64,000 bases of DNA from positions 128,373,494 to 128,437,493 of the forward strand of contig NC_081552.1 of assembly GCF_963082655.1 (NCBI RefSeq). The letters run 5' to 3'. The notes beneath the pieces are model-generated. The model did not search any database. It was not told the DNA's origin and worked only from the letters and a program-made list of their open reading frames with translations. The stretch is from Stomoxys calcitrans. Taxonomy: Eukaryota; Arthropoda; Insecta; Diptera; Muscidae. Positions 1 through 11,485 of this stretch are shown one piece after another (position 1 is the stretch's first letter; every line of letters begins with the position of its first letter). The translations under genes and the position numbers were made by a program.

Positions 1-235
1 GATTCCACCAGATCGAACATGTGTGGAACTCTGAAGAGGGTCTACCTATACAAATGATGAGCTGCGAGTACAGAGGGGACAACTTTACGATGCCCTTTGC
101 GTCAGCAGAATATATTAATACTGTCGAGAAGGTAGTCGGAAGTATCCACGCTCCCTGGGCCGCAAAGCTCAACCTAGTGAGAAAGATAGACTTCCCACAA
201 CTCACAAAGGCAACTATCTTCATCAAGGGATGAAT
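1..235 (+). pseudogene. LINE-A ORF1 (Gag-like) fragment
   Basis: The open frame begins before the window edge and encodes ~76 residues (motifs NSEEGLP, GSIHAPWAAKLNLVRKID, PQLTKATIFIKG). It is clearly the same protein as the minus-strand frame at 37487-37998, so it is a piece of the LINE-A ORF1 protein, the presumed RNA-binding Gag-like product of a non-LTR retrotransposon. The pattern resembles the insect DUF4780 type, which is recognition from memory. A TGA at 231-233 ends it where the other copy continues. Bases 236-377 show nothing I can assign. Confidence 0.7.
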
Positions 236-377
236 CCCATGGCAGCCGGTTGTAAACACCAGATTGATCCGATGGAGTCCTCATCGGCAAGGGCTGCTGC
301 CTCAATGTGCGTGTTCGTCCTATGGAAGAGGCACATCTCAGAGTGCCTTCTCTCGGGAAGTAATCTACGAGATAGTG

Positions 378-1470
378 AATTTTATGAGTCAGAAGAACAT
401 ATTGGTTGCAGCGATCCGTAGACAAAGCTGACCAATACCTGCAGCTTGTAACGTTGTCACGGATACAATGTGCTACATAAGGATCGCTTAAGGAATGGAG
501 GTGGGGGATTGGCCTCCGTGATACACCATTCCGTGCAGTATAGACCCATCTCGCCTGCGCCTGGCGCTAGTGACCCAACATGGAGTGCATTGGGATAGCA
601 GTCAGGTCTAGAACTGACGAGATAGAGCTGTACATACCGCCAATTGGTAGTTGTGACCCAGTAAATGACCATCCACCTCCCTATAATTCTCACCATCGAC
701 CGACCACCCGACTTCATAACCTCTGAGCGCCGGACGTTTATCAATCAAAAGAGGACAGTTGGGCTGGCTTCAGGGAGTACACCAATCGCCGCTCTAGTGA
801 ACTGACACCCCCCTCAAATGTGCTAGTTGTCGAGAGGAAATTCCGAGACATCATTAACGCAGCAGCCGCTCGCTTTATACCAGCGAATCGAATACCCCAA
901 GTGCGACCCAATTAACAAGCGCAGGCTGTGGTATTCGCAGACGAGCGGGATGGGATTCATTGAACGAACCCCACTAACTCCAGAAACAGCGAGCTGAATC
1001 TGGAAATAAACGGAAGCGGAATTTGTGGCTGGCACACTTGGAGCAATGTAACTTAGGTACCGGTTTAGGCAAGCTATGGTCTACTGTTAAGTCACTCTCG
1101 AACCCAGGTAGACGGGATGACAGGACTTCAGTCTCTTTTGGCGACATAACTGTGACTGTTCCGAAGAGATACGACAGGTTGTTCAACCATAGCCGCAGAC
1201 ATTTCCCGTGGCTTCACTCAGCCTAGGCCATGTGATAGCGGTCCTCGTGGCACTGGACCTATCGAAGGCATTCGACACGGTCAGTCATGCCAAACTATTT
1301 GAGGACATCGCCAACACGTCCCTCCAGCCAGGCCTGAAACGCTGGGTCGCGAATTATCTGTGTTGTCGCCAGTCATTTATGGAATTTAGGGATAAGAAGT
1401 CGAAGCACCGTAGAGTGCAACAGGGAGTTCCCCAAGGCGGGGTGATAACTTCGGCACTGTTTAACCTCCA
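378..1470 (+). pseudogene. LINE-C (Jockey-like) endonuclease to reverse transcriptase, broken
   Basis: Translating all three frames gives a decayed Jockey-type ORF2. An AP-endonuclease start (ILVAAI, GGGGLA.VIHHSVQYRP) lies at ~385-560. The endonuclease-RT linker (AAAARFIPANRIPQVRPN, ISELNLEIN, KLWSTVKSLSNPGRRDD) lies at ~850-1120. RT motifs follow at 1230-1460 (ALDLSKAFDTVSHAK, VPQGGV). Several frame changes and stops make it non-functional, and there is a deletion near 1190-1240. It stops abruptly at ~1470, where LINE-A sequence starts in the opposite direction. Related pieces occur at 12230-13190, 17620-18400 and 27240-27385. Confidence 0.8.
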
Positions 1471-2160
1471 CAAATCCTCCATTCTACACACCCCACTCCC
1501 TATTTTCCATGCTTCGCCCATATGTTTGTCTGGTATTGTGTCCCCACCTAAGTGCTGATATCTGTTGGACGCTAAAGCCGGGCAACGACATAGGAAATGC
1601 TCCAACGTCTCATCATCTTCCCCGCATGCCCTACACTGCGTCGCCCCGAAAGGATTCGTGTTAACCAAGTTTATTGGCGGCAGTTCTCTGGCCTTCGCAG
1701 ACACATCATCTTCTTTCTCATTCCCAGTTACTCCGCTATGGCCAGACACCCAAACGATGCGGATCGTGCCATTCTCAGAGAAGGCGTTAATCCCCCCTTA
1801 CATTCCAAGACTGTTCGTGATCTTAGCGTCCTGGTTGCTATTGCCCTTATGGCAATTTTACTGTCCGTAAAGATGTTCATACTTGACACCTTCGCGTTAA
1901 CACCATACCACCTCACGCATTCCGTGATCGCCCGGATCTCCGCCTGCATTACCATATGGTCAGGCAGTCTAAAACAGATATCAGTGCCTGGGTTCTCAAT
2001 GTAGACCCTCAGGCCCACTCTGTCCTCTAGCTTTGGTCCATCCGTGTAACATGATCATCCAGATGGCAATACTATGGTTCCGTCAATCCAAGACTGTGCC
2101 GCTGGCAGCAGTGCCTCGCACTCGACCTCAAGTGTTCTCTGAACCTGTTGTATTATCCTT
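1471..2160 (-). pseudogene. LINE-A RNase H and C-terminal zinc motif, antisense
   Basis: Read on the minus strand this is the 3' half of LINE-A ORF2. RNase H includes IFTDSKIAIRA with a catalytic Asp and a GHSGVTGNEKEDD segment. It is followed by the C-terminal cysteine/histidine patch CRACGEDDETLEHFLC-x-CP. A frameshift near the C-run at ~1790 separates the two RNase H halves. The sequence continues at 5457 after the RTE insertion, so 1471-2160 and 5457-6052 are one copy. An RNase H domain with a terminal Cys/His patch fits LOA/R1/I-type LINEs. Confidence 0.75.
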
Positions 2161-5100
2161 TTCGATTTTCGAGAGGAGAGTCTCAGTGAGGAGTCAGTTG
2201 GCACTGGCTCTTAACTAAATACTGAGTGCCAATGATACTCGAGATGACAAGGCGAGTTATTGGCGCCTTCAAATAACCAATGGCCAACATCAGCGTCTGT
2301 TCCCAGGTTAGGGGCGGCTGGCGGCGAGCGTCGGATCTTGGAGCAAGCGGTTCGCCACAACGAGGGATACATGCAATCCCACAAACCCATGCGGTTGGGG
2401 CGCTGGGCCAGTAACCCGCCCCCGGAAAACATAGAATTATTATGAAAAACAAAGGAATAGTAAAAACGGACCCCCCCCCCAACGTTGACGACCCACGCAA
2501 ACGAAAAAAGGACCATGATTTGCGGATCTGCACCTGGAATGTCCGCACTCTTTATAGAGAAGGTGCAGTATACGCGCTGGCGGATGTTTTAGAGAAGTAC
2601 AAGGCAGACATAACCGCCTTACAGGAAGTGCGATGGACTGGGAATGGCGTCACTACAACACCAAACGGTGACGAACTATACTATAGCTGCCATAACACGA
2701 GGCATGAATTTGGCTGCGGATTTGTGGTTAGTCGAAGACTTAAACACCTAGTCTCCAGCTTTACTCCGGTGGATGAGAGGCTAGCCACAATCCGCATAAA
2801 AGCCAAATTCTTCAACATCAGTCTTATTTGTGCCCATGCCCCGACGGAAGGCAAAGACGAGCAGACCAACGATATTTTCTACGAGCGCCTAGAGAGAGAA
2901 TATTACCGCTGCCCCGCCCATGATATTAAAATCGTTCTGGGAGATTTTAATGCGAAAATAGGGAAGGAAGAAATTTTTGGTCCAACAGTCGGAAAGTTTA
3001 GCCTCCACGAGATAACGTCCAGTAATGGGTTGAGGCTGATAGATTTCGCCGCGGCAAAAAACATGGTAGTTAGTAGCACCAGATTTCAACATAAAAATAT
3101 CCACAAAGCCACATGGCTGTCACCCGATCAAAACACGAGAAACCAAATTGATCACGTTGTGATAGATGGAAGGCATTCATCCAGCGTGTTAGATGTACGA
3201 TCGATCCGTGCAGCGAATATAGATTCGGATCATTACCTTGTTGCAGCAAAGGTTCGCACCCGTTTGAACATGGCGAGGAAAGTACGATCTGACACTGCAC
3301 GGAAGCTGGACATTGAAAAGCTGCAGACACAACATATGGCAGCGGCATACTCCACTCGACTGACCCAACTGCTTGATGAAAGCACTCCTTGTTCCGATGA
3401 TATAATGGAGCAGTGGCAAACTATTGCCCACTCCATGGAAAATGCCGCGAAATCCGTACTTGGGTACCGAAAGCCTCCTCCAAAAAACCCATGGTACGAT
3501 CAAGAGTGTCGAGATGCTACTGAAGCCAAGAATGCGGCATATAGAGCAACCCTGCAATCAGTAGCAACGCGCCAGATGAAGGAGAGGTATCGGGAGAAAA
3601 GGAGAGAGGAGAAACGTCTATTCCGCAGAAAGAAAAAGGAAATGGAAAGATGTGAGTGCGAGCGAATTGAGATGTACAGGAGTCAGAATGAAGTCCGGAA
3701 ATTCTACCAAAGAATTAAACACCAAACCGATGGCTTTGGTGCAGGCACATCCTCCTGCAGAGACAAAGAAGGAAATCTGGTAGCTGACACAGACAACATG
3801 CTGAGGATATGGAAAGAACATTTTACCCAATTGCTAGTGTCCGATGTTGGCGGCGAAGAGGATACCGCAGAACCAATCCCTGATGATGGTATAGAATGTT
3901 TACCTCCTAGTCAGAATGAGGTCCAAGTAGCAGTAACCCGACTAAAGAACAACAAGGCAGCAGGAGCCGACGGGTTACCCACTGAACTATTTAAGACCGG
4001 AGGCGACACGCTGATAAGGCGTATGCATCAGCTTATCTGCGCAATCTGGCTAGAAGAACGCATACCCGATGATTGGAACCTCAGCATACTATGTCCCGTA
4101 CACAAGAAAGGAGACAAGACGGAATGTGCCAACTACAGAAGAATAAGTCTCCTCCCCATCGCATACAAGATACTCTCGAGCGTACTGTGTGACAGATTAA
4201 AACCTAAAGTCAATGAGATAATTGGGCCCTATCAATGCGGTTTTAGAACTGGTAAATCCACCCTGGACCAGATATTCACACTGCGCCAAATCCTGGTAAA
4301 GACCCGAGAAGGACAAATCAACACCTACAACCTCTTTGTTGACTACAAAGCCGCCTTCGATACTCCTTTACGTTCAAAGGTATTTCAAGCCATGTCTGAG
4401 TTTGGTATCCCTGCAAAATTAATAAGACTCTGCAGGATGACACCTGCTGATACTCGTTCCTCAGTAAGAATAGGAAAGAATCTCTCCGAACCATTTAATA
4501 CCAAACGAGGTTTCAGACAAGGAGACAAGGTGTGATCTCTTTAATATCCTGCTGGAGAAGATTATACGAGATGCAGAAGTAAATAGATATGGCACACTAA
4601 TCACAAGAGAGCACATGCTACTTGCCTATGCCGACGATATCGATATCATAGGTCGGTCACCGGAAGTAGTAACTGCAGCCTTTGAAAGAATCGAAAGAGA
4701 GTCAGTGAAAATGAGTCTGGCAGTAAATGGAGATAAGACGAAATGGATGGTCTCCACTCCCAAAAAGCCTTGTACAACCGAGCAGATAAAGAACATGGAG
4801 AAAGTTGGGAACCACAACTTTGAGATAGTCAGTAACTTTATCTACCTCGGCACCGCCGTAACCGAAACGAATGACACCAGTTTTGAGATAAAGCGAAGAA
4901 TAATACTGGCAAACAGATGCTACTTTGAACTAGGTAAGCAGCTTAGAAACAAGGCCATCTCTCGACAGACGAAGACTACACTTTACAAGACACTGATACT
5001 ACCCGTGCTGTTATATGGTTCTGAAGCATGGGTACTTGTGAAAGCAGATGGAGTATTTGAGAGAAAGATTCTTCGTAAAATATATGGACCAGTTTGCGTT

Positions 5101-5442
5101 AACGGATAATATAGGCGACGTATGAACCACGAGCTGTATGAGCTGTATGACGACGATAGCATAGTTACACGCATCAAAATACAACGGCTGTGTTGGCTAG
5201 GTCATGTTGTCAGAATGGATGAAGAAGCTCCAGCAAAGAAGTCTTTTAAGGCAAACACGGTGGTACACGCAAACCGGGAAGACCAAAAGCCCGATGGAAA
5301 GATCAAGTTGTGGGAGACACCTCGAAACTTGGTGTCAGAGATTTTAGAATGAGCGCAGAAGATCGAGGCGCTTGGAACGCTATTCTACGTTCGGCTAGTG
5401 GAAGAAATATTCTGTCATAGCCAATTAAAGTAAGTAAAGTAA
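2161..5442 (+). mobile_element. RTE-type LINE insertion, near full length
   Basis: A 3282-bp element is flanked by a 14-bp direct repeat, gttgtattatcctt, at 2147-2160 and 5443-5456. Removing the element rejoins an antisense LINE-A copy, which proves both ends. It has ~280 bp of 5' leader, one long ORF2-like region, and a 3' tail of AAGT-type repeats at 5426-5442. Short tandem-repeat tails rather than poly-A are typical of RTE LINEs. A 3'-truncated relative lies at 28351-28700 and a small internal piece at 54680-54816. Confidence 0.88.
2442..5420 (+). pseudogene. RTE-type ORF2: AP endonuclease and reverse transcriptase, three lesions
   Basis: The ATG at 2442 opens a 697-residue frame. Its endonuclease domain (about residues 28-270) shows CTWNVRTL, LQEVRW, GDFNAKIG, IDHVVIDG and DSDHYLV. 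The RT follows with NNKAAGADGLPTE, YRRISLLPIAYKILS, FVDYKAAFDT and FRQGD. A frameshift at ~4530-4541, just after the QGD motif, moves the reading to the frame holding LAYADDIDI (4621-4650) and the thumb. A TAA at 5107-5109 interrupts the C-terminal region, and a one-base loss near 5249 shifts the last ~55 codons. The original stop would be the TAG at 5418-5420. This style of endonuclease-RT belongs to the RTE/BovB group. With these lesions it is inactive, although most of it is well preserved. Confidence 0.88.
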
Positions 5443-5456
5443 GTTGTATTATCCTT

Positions 5457-6052
5457 ACGTTGCACTTTTTCTCCATCGCAGTTTACCAAACAACTGAGGT
5501 GTAATTAAGAATCGGTGTAATCACACTCCTCTAAAGTTGTGAAATATCCTTGGATTCAGGCCCCATTTCAAGCCTACGGCCCGTCTACATAGTGCCCTTA
5601 ATCTGTTAGCCTTCTCGGTACGCTCCTGAATGTCACACTTCCAATTCAGTTTCCTGTCCAAGATCACACCTAAGTATTTGACCTAGTCAGATATCGAAAT
5701 TGTTCTATTGAGGAAACGTGGTGCGTCAAATAGGCCCACCTTCGTCTTCCTCGTGAACAGGTAGATTTCTGTCCTCTCTGGGTTAACATTAAGACACCTA
5801 GGTCTAACCCAGTCGTTAACCATCTGCAAGACCTTTTCGGCCCTTCTGCATAGCTGGTTCGAATACTTACCCCTTACAAGTAATTTTACATCGTCTGCGT
5901 AGCAGACGTATTCAAATCCTTTCTCAGTCAGCATCCCTAATAGGTCATTTATCGTGGTCACCCATAGGAGTGGCGATAAAATGGCTGCCTGTCGCGTGCC
6001 TTGTGCTAATTTCTCCCTTATAGTTATGTCATGGGGTGCATGCGCATACAAC
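5457..6052 (-). pseudogene. LINE-A reverse transcriptase fragment, antisense (continues at 1471-2160)
   Basis: The minus strand encodes an RT palm-thumb segment: ILSPLLWVTTINDLL, then FEYVCYADDV (catalytic YADD near 5890), NQLCRRAEKVLQ, PRCLNVNPERTEI and APRFLNRTISISD. The normal QGG before LSPLLW is altered. The thumb continues toward 5457 in broken frames and resumes beyond the RTE insertion. At ~6052 it abuts another LINE-A piece on the opposite strand. Confidence 0.8.
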
Positions 6053-6516
6053 CCCTGTGAAACAGCGAAACGGTTGGTAGGACGGCGAAAATCCTATGGG
6101 GAATTCAGATCGTGAGAAGACGAGGCTATTACTGAAAGGAAGTAAGAAGGAGGTCGGTATAGCTATTGGTATCATAACGGGACACATAGGACTACGAGCT
6201 CAATTATGTAAAATCGGTGCGGCAAGTGATAGCATGTGTAGGGCATGCGGGGAAGATGATGAGACGTTGGAGCATTTCCTTTGTCATTGCCCGGCTTTCG
6301 CGTCTAGCAGATACCGGCACTTAGGTGGGGACAAAATACCAGACATGGACCAATTTAGGGGCTTGGTATGGGAAACAATTAAGGATTTTGTAAGTAGCAC
6401 GGATTTCCTAACAAAAATTTTTTTTTCGAGTTTACTTTTTAGTGTTTAGAGCGCACAACAAGCCGATTACTGGCTTAGGTCTATAGGCAGATTAATATCT
6501 GTACCTTTTCAACCTA
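6053..6516 (+). pseudogene. LINE-A C-terminal end and 3' UTR
   Basis: A frame at 6096-6449 encodes EKTRLLLKGSKKEV, RAQLCKIGAASDSMCRACG and the Cys/His patch EDDETLEHFLCHCPAF, the C-terminus of LINE-A ORF2. A 3' UTR follows and ends at an AACCTAACC-type terminus near 6516, matching the end at 27130-27236. It overlaps in content with the antisense copy next to it, so it is a separate copy. Confidence 0.75.
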
Positions 6517-6525
6517 ACCTATGTC

Positions 6526-6594
6526 ATGGGAAGCCACCGTGGTGCATAGGTTAGCATGCCCGCCTATCGTGCCCAAACACCCGGTGGTTATTGT
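6526..6594 (+). repeat. tRNA-derived SINE head fragment
   Basis: The sequence gccaccgtggtgcatagg with ttagcatgcccgcctat matches the head of the SINE copies at 30686 and 15360 (minus). It includes a box A-like stretch. The rest of the SINE is missing. Confidence 0.5.
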
Positions 6595-6613
6595 AAAGAG
6601 AGACAGAAACAAA

Positions 6614-7440
6614 AGGTATGTTTTCTAACAAATCCATATACGGACTCAAACAATCGGCTAGGTCTTGGAGCTAAACGATTCACAATGTTTTGATAAACAA
6701 AAATTTTAAGCAAAGTCGTGTAGATCCCTCCAGTTACGTGCGTTCAGAAAGGGAAATAAATATATTTATTTTGATTTACGTTGACCTCATTTTGATTGCC
6801 TCTGGACATGATTTAAAAATTCGAAAAGGTAAAGAAATGCTTTCAAATTCGAGACTTCGGAGAGATACAAAATTATCTAGGCTTTAAGGTAGAAAGGTTT
6901 AAAGATGGATATTTTGCTATAACACAAACGGTATATATAAAAAAAAACAACTGTTAAATTAATTTGGCCTCGAAGATTCTAAATCCTTTTTCACGCCACT
7001 GGAGCTTTCCTGTGGAAAATTAAACAAAACGCTTGAATTATTAATCAATAATAAAATAAAATACCAACAGCTGACAGGATGTCTGCTGCTGTGTCGCATT
7101 GTCATCTACAGAATCTGAATAAATAGCTTTAGCGGAAGCTTCAAAAGAGGCTATGTGGATGAATCGTTTGTTGCCAGATTTTGAAGAAACCAGAGCTGTA
7201 TCAAAATCGTTGAGGGGTTGAAACTAAATAAATAGTAGAACTTAGCATATTGATATAAAATATCATTTCATCAAAGATTACGTAGCCAAAGGCCTTATGG
7301 GATGCCAATACACAACAGATGAAATGGAAGCCGATATGCTGACGATGCCATAACCAGCTTCTAAATTGAAGTATATTAGAGAAAAGAGTAAACTTGAAGA
7401 TAATTTAGAATTTAAAGGGTTGTTGAGATAATTTTTTTTG
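6614..7440 (+). pseudogene. Ty1/copia pol fragment (reverse transcriptase to RNase H)
   Basis: Joining frames by eye shows copia hallmarks: SIYGLKQSARSW at ~6625, FILIYVDLILIASG at ~6760 (the catalytic YVDD now reads YVDL), and KYQQLTGCL at ~7065. Near the end, HFIKDYVAKGL and TTDEMEADMLT at ~7265-7350 match the end of copia RNase H. Several stops and frameshifts break it, and no LTRs are recognisable nearby. It is an old internal remnant. Confidence 0.75.
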
Positions 7441-7769
7441 CTTTCTGTGACATTCTAAATTGTTATCGTTAATTGTCATTTATCTAATACTGATATATGC
7501 CATTTATAATTGCTTTTCTCTCTCTCCCTCTTACGTTTAAATCTGTTCAGTTTTGTCAATAACGACTATTTGTTTCCTAATCTATACTTTAATACAGAAT
7601 TTACAGAGTTTTTCTATAGTTCAACTGTCCAGCCAGACCCAGATCCTTTTAGACTTACCCCATCCTAGTCGCAGAGTTCCTGCATCTGGATACAGAACAA
7701 AGCAGAATTAAGCAGACGAAAGATATAACACAGCACACTGCGACAACAACAACGGAATCAAGGCTGCCT
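7441..7769. other. AT-rich unassigned stretch
   Basis: This holds T- and A-rich sequence with no long open frame. From about 7620 there is weak similarity to the LINE-A ORF1 leader. I see no gene. Confidence 0.4.
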
Positions 7770-8160
7770 TTTTCAAGATTGGAAAGACAAGAACAGACGA
7801 AGATATTGGTACTATATTGAGACATCATGCCGAGCAGTGGCAGGTGATTCAATACCGTTTAGCAAACAGGTGACGAGAGAATCGAAGACTGTCCCAATAA
7901 TGGGAACACTAGGACAAGCGAAGATCCTAATATTAAAACATCAAGCACTGCAGGTGCGAGACACATAACACAGTCTAACAAACAGGGACCCAACGATGGA
8001 ACCATCACCGACTTTCTCAAGATTCGAAAGACTAGGATAGGCAAAGATCCTCATATTGAAATATCATGTAGTGCAGTGACAAGAATCTCAATGTACCCTT
8101 ACGATTAGGGAGCCGACGATGGAACCATCAATTTCTTCCAAGAAGCCCATTTACTAAGAT
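7770..8160 (+). repeat. LINE-A ORF1 tandem repeats (~122 bp units)
   Basis: Three decayed copies of a unit coding for a KTRIGKDPN-type motif followed by an ETS.SA-type motif occur here. The marker aagatcct or its variants begins at 7800, 7921 and 8044, giving periods of 121 and 123 bp. The same repeat protein is better preserved on the minus strand at 36886-37515 and also appears at 38740-39180. It is the middle part of LINE-A ORF1. Confidence 0.65.
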
Positions 8161-10020
8161 TTGGAAGTTATAGCATGTGTAGGGCATGTGGGGAAGATGA
8201 TGAAACGTTGGAGCATTTCCTATGTCTTTGTCCTCTACCTCCACCGGAGCGTGCCGACTACAGACGTTCTGATGGAGAAAATCGGCCAGGGCAAGAATCG
8301 TATTGCCTTAATTCAGGGGCCATTGATGACCCGGAATAAAGTTTCTGGAGTGAATCATACCAACTACCAATTATTTTATGCTAACACTGGTACTCAGCCG
8401 AGGACCTGCGTTGTTTCTCGAAAATTTTAAATTAAATACTTTTCCCAGAGTTGTCTGAGGAGCATACCTGGCATCACTTTATCTGCCTTTCGACTCTTCG
8501 ACACCGTCGCCCACGTTGGAGCTGCAACGGCTGGTGGGGAAGGCACAGACAGACAGGAAACGATGTACTAATAGGGTGCGATGCGAACTCCCGCTACATT
8601 TCATGGGGTAATACCAACGTTAATAAGCGGGGCCAAGCCCTGGCAGAATTCTTAAATACTAACGACCTAATAACACTTAACATTGGTAATACCGCTACCT
8701 TTGTTAATAGGATTAGGGAAGAGTTTTTAGATGTGGCAATATGTTTGGAGAATTTAGTCAATGAGATTCAGGATTTGAGGGTCTGCATGGAGCTTTCCTT
8801 CTGAGACCATCGTTACACTAAGTTGAGAAAAGCACGGGGAAATTCGCAACATTGGGAAAGAGGTCCGCAGACTTTATAACAGAGCTCGTCGTAAAAAAGC
8901 GGAAGTTCATTAGGATGTGTATTACACACGGCTCCAGAACTACAATAAGATTACCAGAGCGGCAGAACGTGACTCCTGGAAGCTTTACTGCGAACAGGAC
9001 GGTAGCGTAAATGACGCCGCCAAGATGAAAAAGTTTCTGTCCAAAAACCCATGTCCGAACTGAAACGTTAGTAAACCACATGGGAAGAGAGCAGAAACAA
9101 CGAAGGACATGTTGAAGCTTTTGATAAAATTGCATTTTCCAGGTGATACGACGGGGATCACGGAGACACCGGAATCTTGGAATAAATTAATTGACCGAAG
9201 GCTCGCCATTACATAATTGATTGTAAAGGAAACATTGAGGAACTTCCAACCATTTAAGTCACCCGGACCTGATGAAATATTTCCGCCGTTACTACAGAAG
9301 GAGGCCGACTATCTGGCGCCTCATCTGGCCACTATTTTCACAGCATGCCTGGCACTTCTATAATCCGAAAGCCTGACAGGAGGCAAGGGTTGTATTTATA
9401 CCCAAGCCCGGCAAGGCAAGTTATGCGACACCAAAACTCTACAGACCTTACGTTCTTTTTACTCGAAACCATGGAACGTATCGTGAAACCATGATAAAGA
9501 GTAGGACATCCAGCGAACTGCTGAAGTACAAACAGCAAAAGGGCAGGTCGCTGGAGACTGATCTGCACGAGGTTGTGCATAGAATACGATGAACGAATCT
9601 TTCGATGCTTTTAACAATGTGCGGACCGACACACTGAGCCAATCCTTAGACCAGTACCGAGAGGACCGGGTCCTTAGAGACTGGATAAACCATATGCTAA
9701 GGAACAGGTGTATAAATTGTAGGTCTCATGACTAATATAAGGGAGAAAGTGGCAAAGGACACAACACAGGGCCCACCATAAATAGCCTATTACTAATGCT
9801 GACTGAGGAGGGATTTGGACCCGCAGCTACGCAGACGATGTTGTGTTACTTCTAAGGACTAATGATCCAAACCAGCTATGCAGGAGGGCGAAAGGGTCTT
9901 GCCAAAGGCATATGTTAACTCAGACAAGACTGAAATCTGCCTATCACGAGAAAGATGAAGGTGGGCAATTTGACACACCACGTTTCCTCAATAGAAGGTT
10001 TTCGATATCTGAAATGGTCC
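8161..10020 (+). pseudogene. LINE-A ORF2, rearranged and decayed
   Basis: The order is scrambled. A C-terminal Cys/His patch (CRACGEDDETLEHFLC) at 8170-8240 comes first. The endonuclease N-terminus (NRIALIQ, NYQLFYANTGTQPRTCVV) follows at 8290-8430. The endonuclease C-terminus (GCDANSRYISWG, EFLNTNDLITLNIGNTATF) lies at 8575-8715. RT pieces come last: FKSPGPDEIFPPLLQKEADY at ~9250, LRDWINHMLRN at ~9670 and SYADDVVLLL at ~9827. Many stops and frame changes are present, and the match ends near 10020. Confidence 0.75.
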
Positions 10021-10689
10021 AAGATTGTCCGTATGACAATATTTTAGGTTTTCTACTGTCAAAAAGTTGTAAACGCCGAATACGTCATATACTTGTATAA
10101 AAAGTAATAAACGTCATCAACCTCGAAAAAGCCATGCTACTTGTTTAGTTTCGACATCATATCGTTGTTTTACATTTGTTGTTGTTGATATTTCAAAATC
10201 TTGATCAAGAAAAAATGTTTTTGCTTAAAATTTTTTTATAGTAAGCGCCTTGCGGAGCTGTTGACCTCGTTAAGATATTAGATTCCCAACTGCTACTAGC
10301 TTTATTGAAAATGTTTTTGATGTTCTCGCCAAGATTCGAACTCAAATGTTTTCTGTTGTAGACATACCTTACATATGCACCATAATTATTTGCTGTGTTT
10401 TAGTTTAGTAATTAAAGTGCAAATCACGATTAATCGTCTCTTATCGAAAACTTACAGTGCAACTTTGCACTACTATTTTATTCAGAACACATGACTTCCA
10501 CTGAATAGGACAAAAATAAAACACAGCAATTAAATTAAAGTTTAAATTATTTCCTAATTAATTTTTAACTCAACAACTTATTATTTTTCAACTCAACTAA
10601 GTCAACAAATTGTTTTTTTTTTGGCTAGGTTTACGTATGTATTATACGTTGGAAATGTATGTCACATACGTCAGAGTTTCCGACAAGCC
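10021..10689. other. AT-rich intergenic sequence with a SINE fragment
   Basis: Most of this is AT-rich and without long frames. At 10290-10370 (minus strand) there is a degraded SINE piece with a box B-like gattcgaactc reading in reverse. No gene is visible. Confidence 0.4.
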
Positions 10690-11065
10690 ATCTCTTTCAG
10701 GACCGTACCGAGAAGACTATCCGAAGATAGTCCACTGGCTCTACAGGAGCGTGATTAGACCAGTTGTTTGGTGGACTGCGATGGAGAAATAGTGCAACGT
10801 TAGGATAATACAACAGGTTCAGAGAACATGCTGTCTTGGCGTAGGCGAAGCGATGGGGACCACGTCCACTAGAGCACTGGAGACTATTCTAGATATCCGA
10901 CCAAATGCCAAAGATTAATTATGAGGCTATGACCACTGCGGCTATAAGACTTAAGGCGATGGGAGAATGGATAGAGGCTAGGAGCAGGTCATAACATCGC
11001 GTTATAATCGAAGCAACGATAGAAACATTGAAGATAGAGTAAAACGAACAAGTTGCTGTTGACTA
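10690..11065 (+). pseudogene. LINE-A thumb/connection fragment
   Basis: The translation shows PKIVHWLYRSVIRPVV followed by NVRIIQQVQRTCCLG, which matches the minus-strand LINE-A copy near 34640-34840. Stops break the frame. It ends at ~11065. Confidence 0.65.
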
Positions 11066-11386
11066 GATAATTTTGAAAAACAACCGCCAATCAGTGTCTG
11101 GATGTATTTTTATCTCGAGTTCGTCGCCGCTACAGTGAGATTTAAGAACGTACTCGATGCTAAGTCATATGAAAGCGTCTCGCTGTTATTTGCAAAAGAT
11201 GAACTGTTCACAAAAATCGTTTTTTCAAAGTAATTTCCTCCACATTTGAAAGACCAAGATAAGCCTGGATTTTGTCAAGTCAAAACCAATCAGAACCGTT
11301 GCTTGCTTGATTTCCAACATCCTCAAGTTACCCACTTTAAACCCTTTGCATTCCCGAAACATAATTCAAAAATGTTTTCTACTTAC
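11066..11386. other. Unassigned stretch below exon 11387-11485
   Basis: A short plus-strand frame (~11110-11232, about 40 codons) is open but resembles nothing I know. If the minus-strand exon above it is real, this is intron sequence just after its GTAAGT donor at 11381-11386. Confidence 0.35.
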
Positions 11387-11485
11387 CTCGAATTTGGACT
11401 TTTCCTCATTTATTTGACTTTTAAGTTTTTCAATTTTTTTGATTATTTGATTTTTTTTATCGTCTGCAATTTTCAGGTTATGATC
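11387..11485 (-). CDS. Internal exon of a coiled-coil protein gene
   Basis: The minus strand has a strong acceptor (pyrimidine tract then TTTTTGCAG, plus-strand 11486-11494) and a consensus donor (GAG then GTAAGT, 11381-11386). Between them are exactly 99 bp, 33 open codons, rich in K, E, I and N. The translation starts DHNLKIADDKKNQIIKK, with heptad-like hydrophobic spacing. Both boundaries are phase 0, which fits the exon at 19442-19688 that also ends in phase 0. This looks like host coding sequence rather than transposon. The protein cannot be named from these two exons. No further exon was found with confidence in either direction. Confidence 0.62.

Noticed and set aside
5457..6516. A 5' inversion by twin priming, since LINE-A pieces lie in opposite directions at 6052
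   Set aside because: The antisense piece continues beyond the RTE element down to the same C-terminal region that the sense piece carries, so contents overlap. Two separate copies fit better.
10456..10469. Small palindrome gtgcaactttgcac
   Set aside because: Short palindromes are expected by chance in AT-rich DNA. Nothing nearby supports a function.
11110..11232. A ~40-codon plus-strand frame
   Set aside because: No family, no splice sites, and too short to claim.
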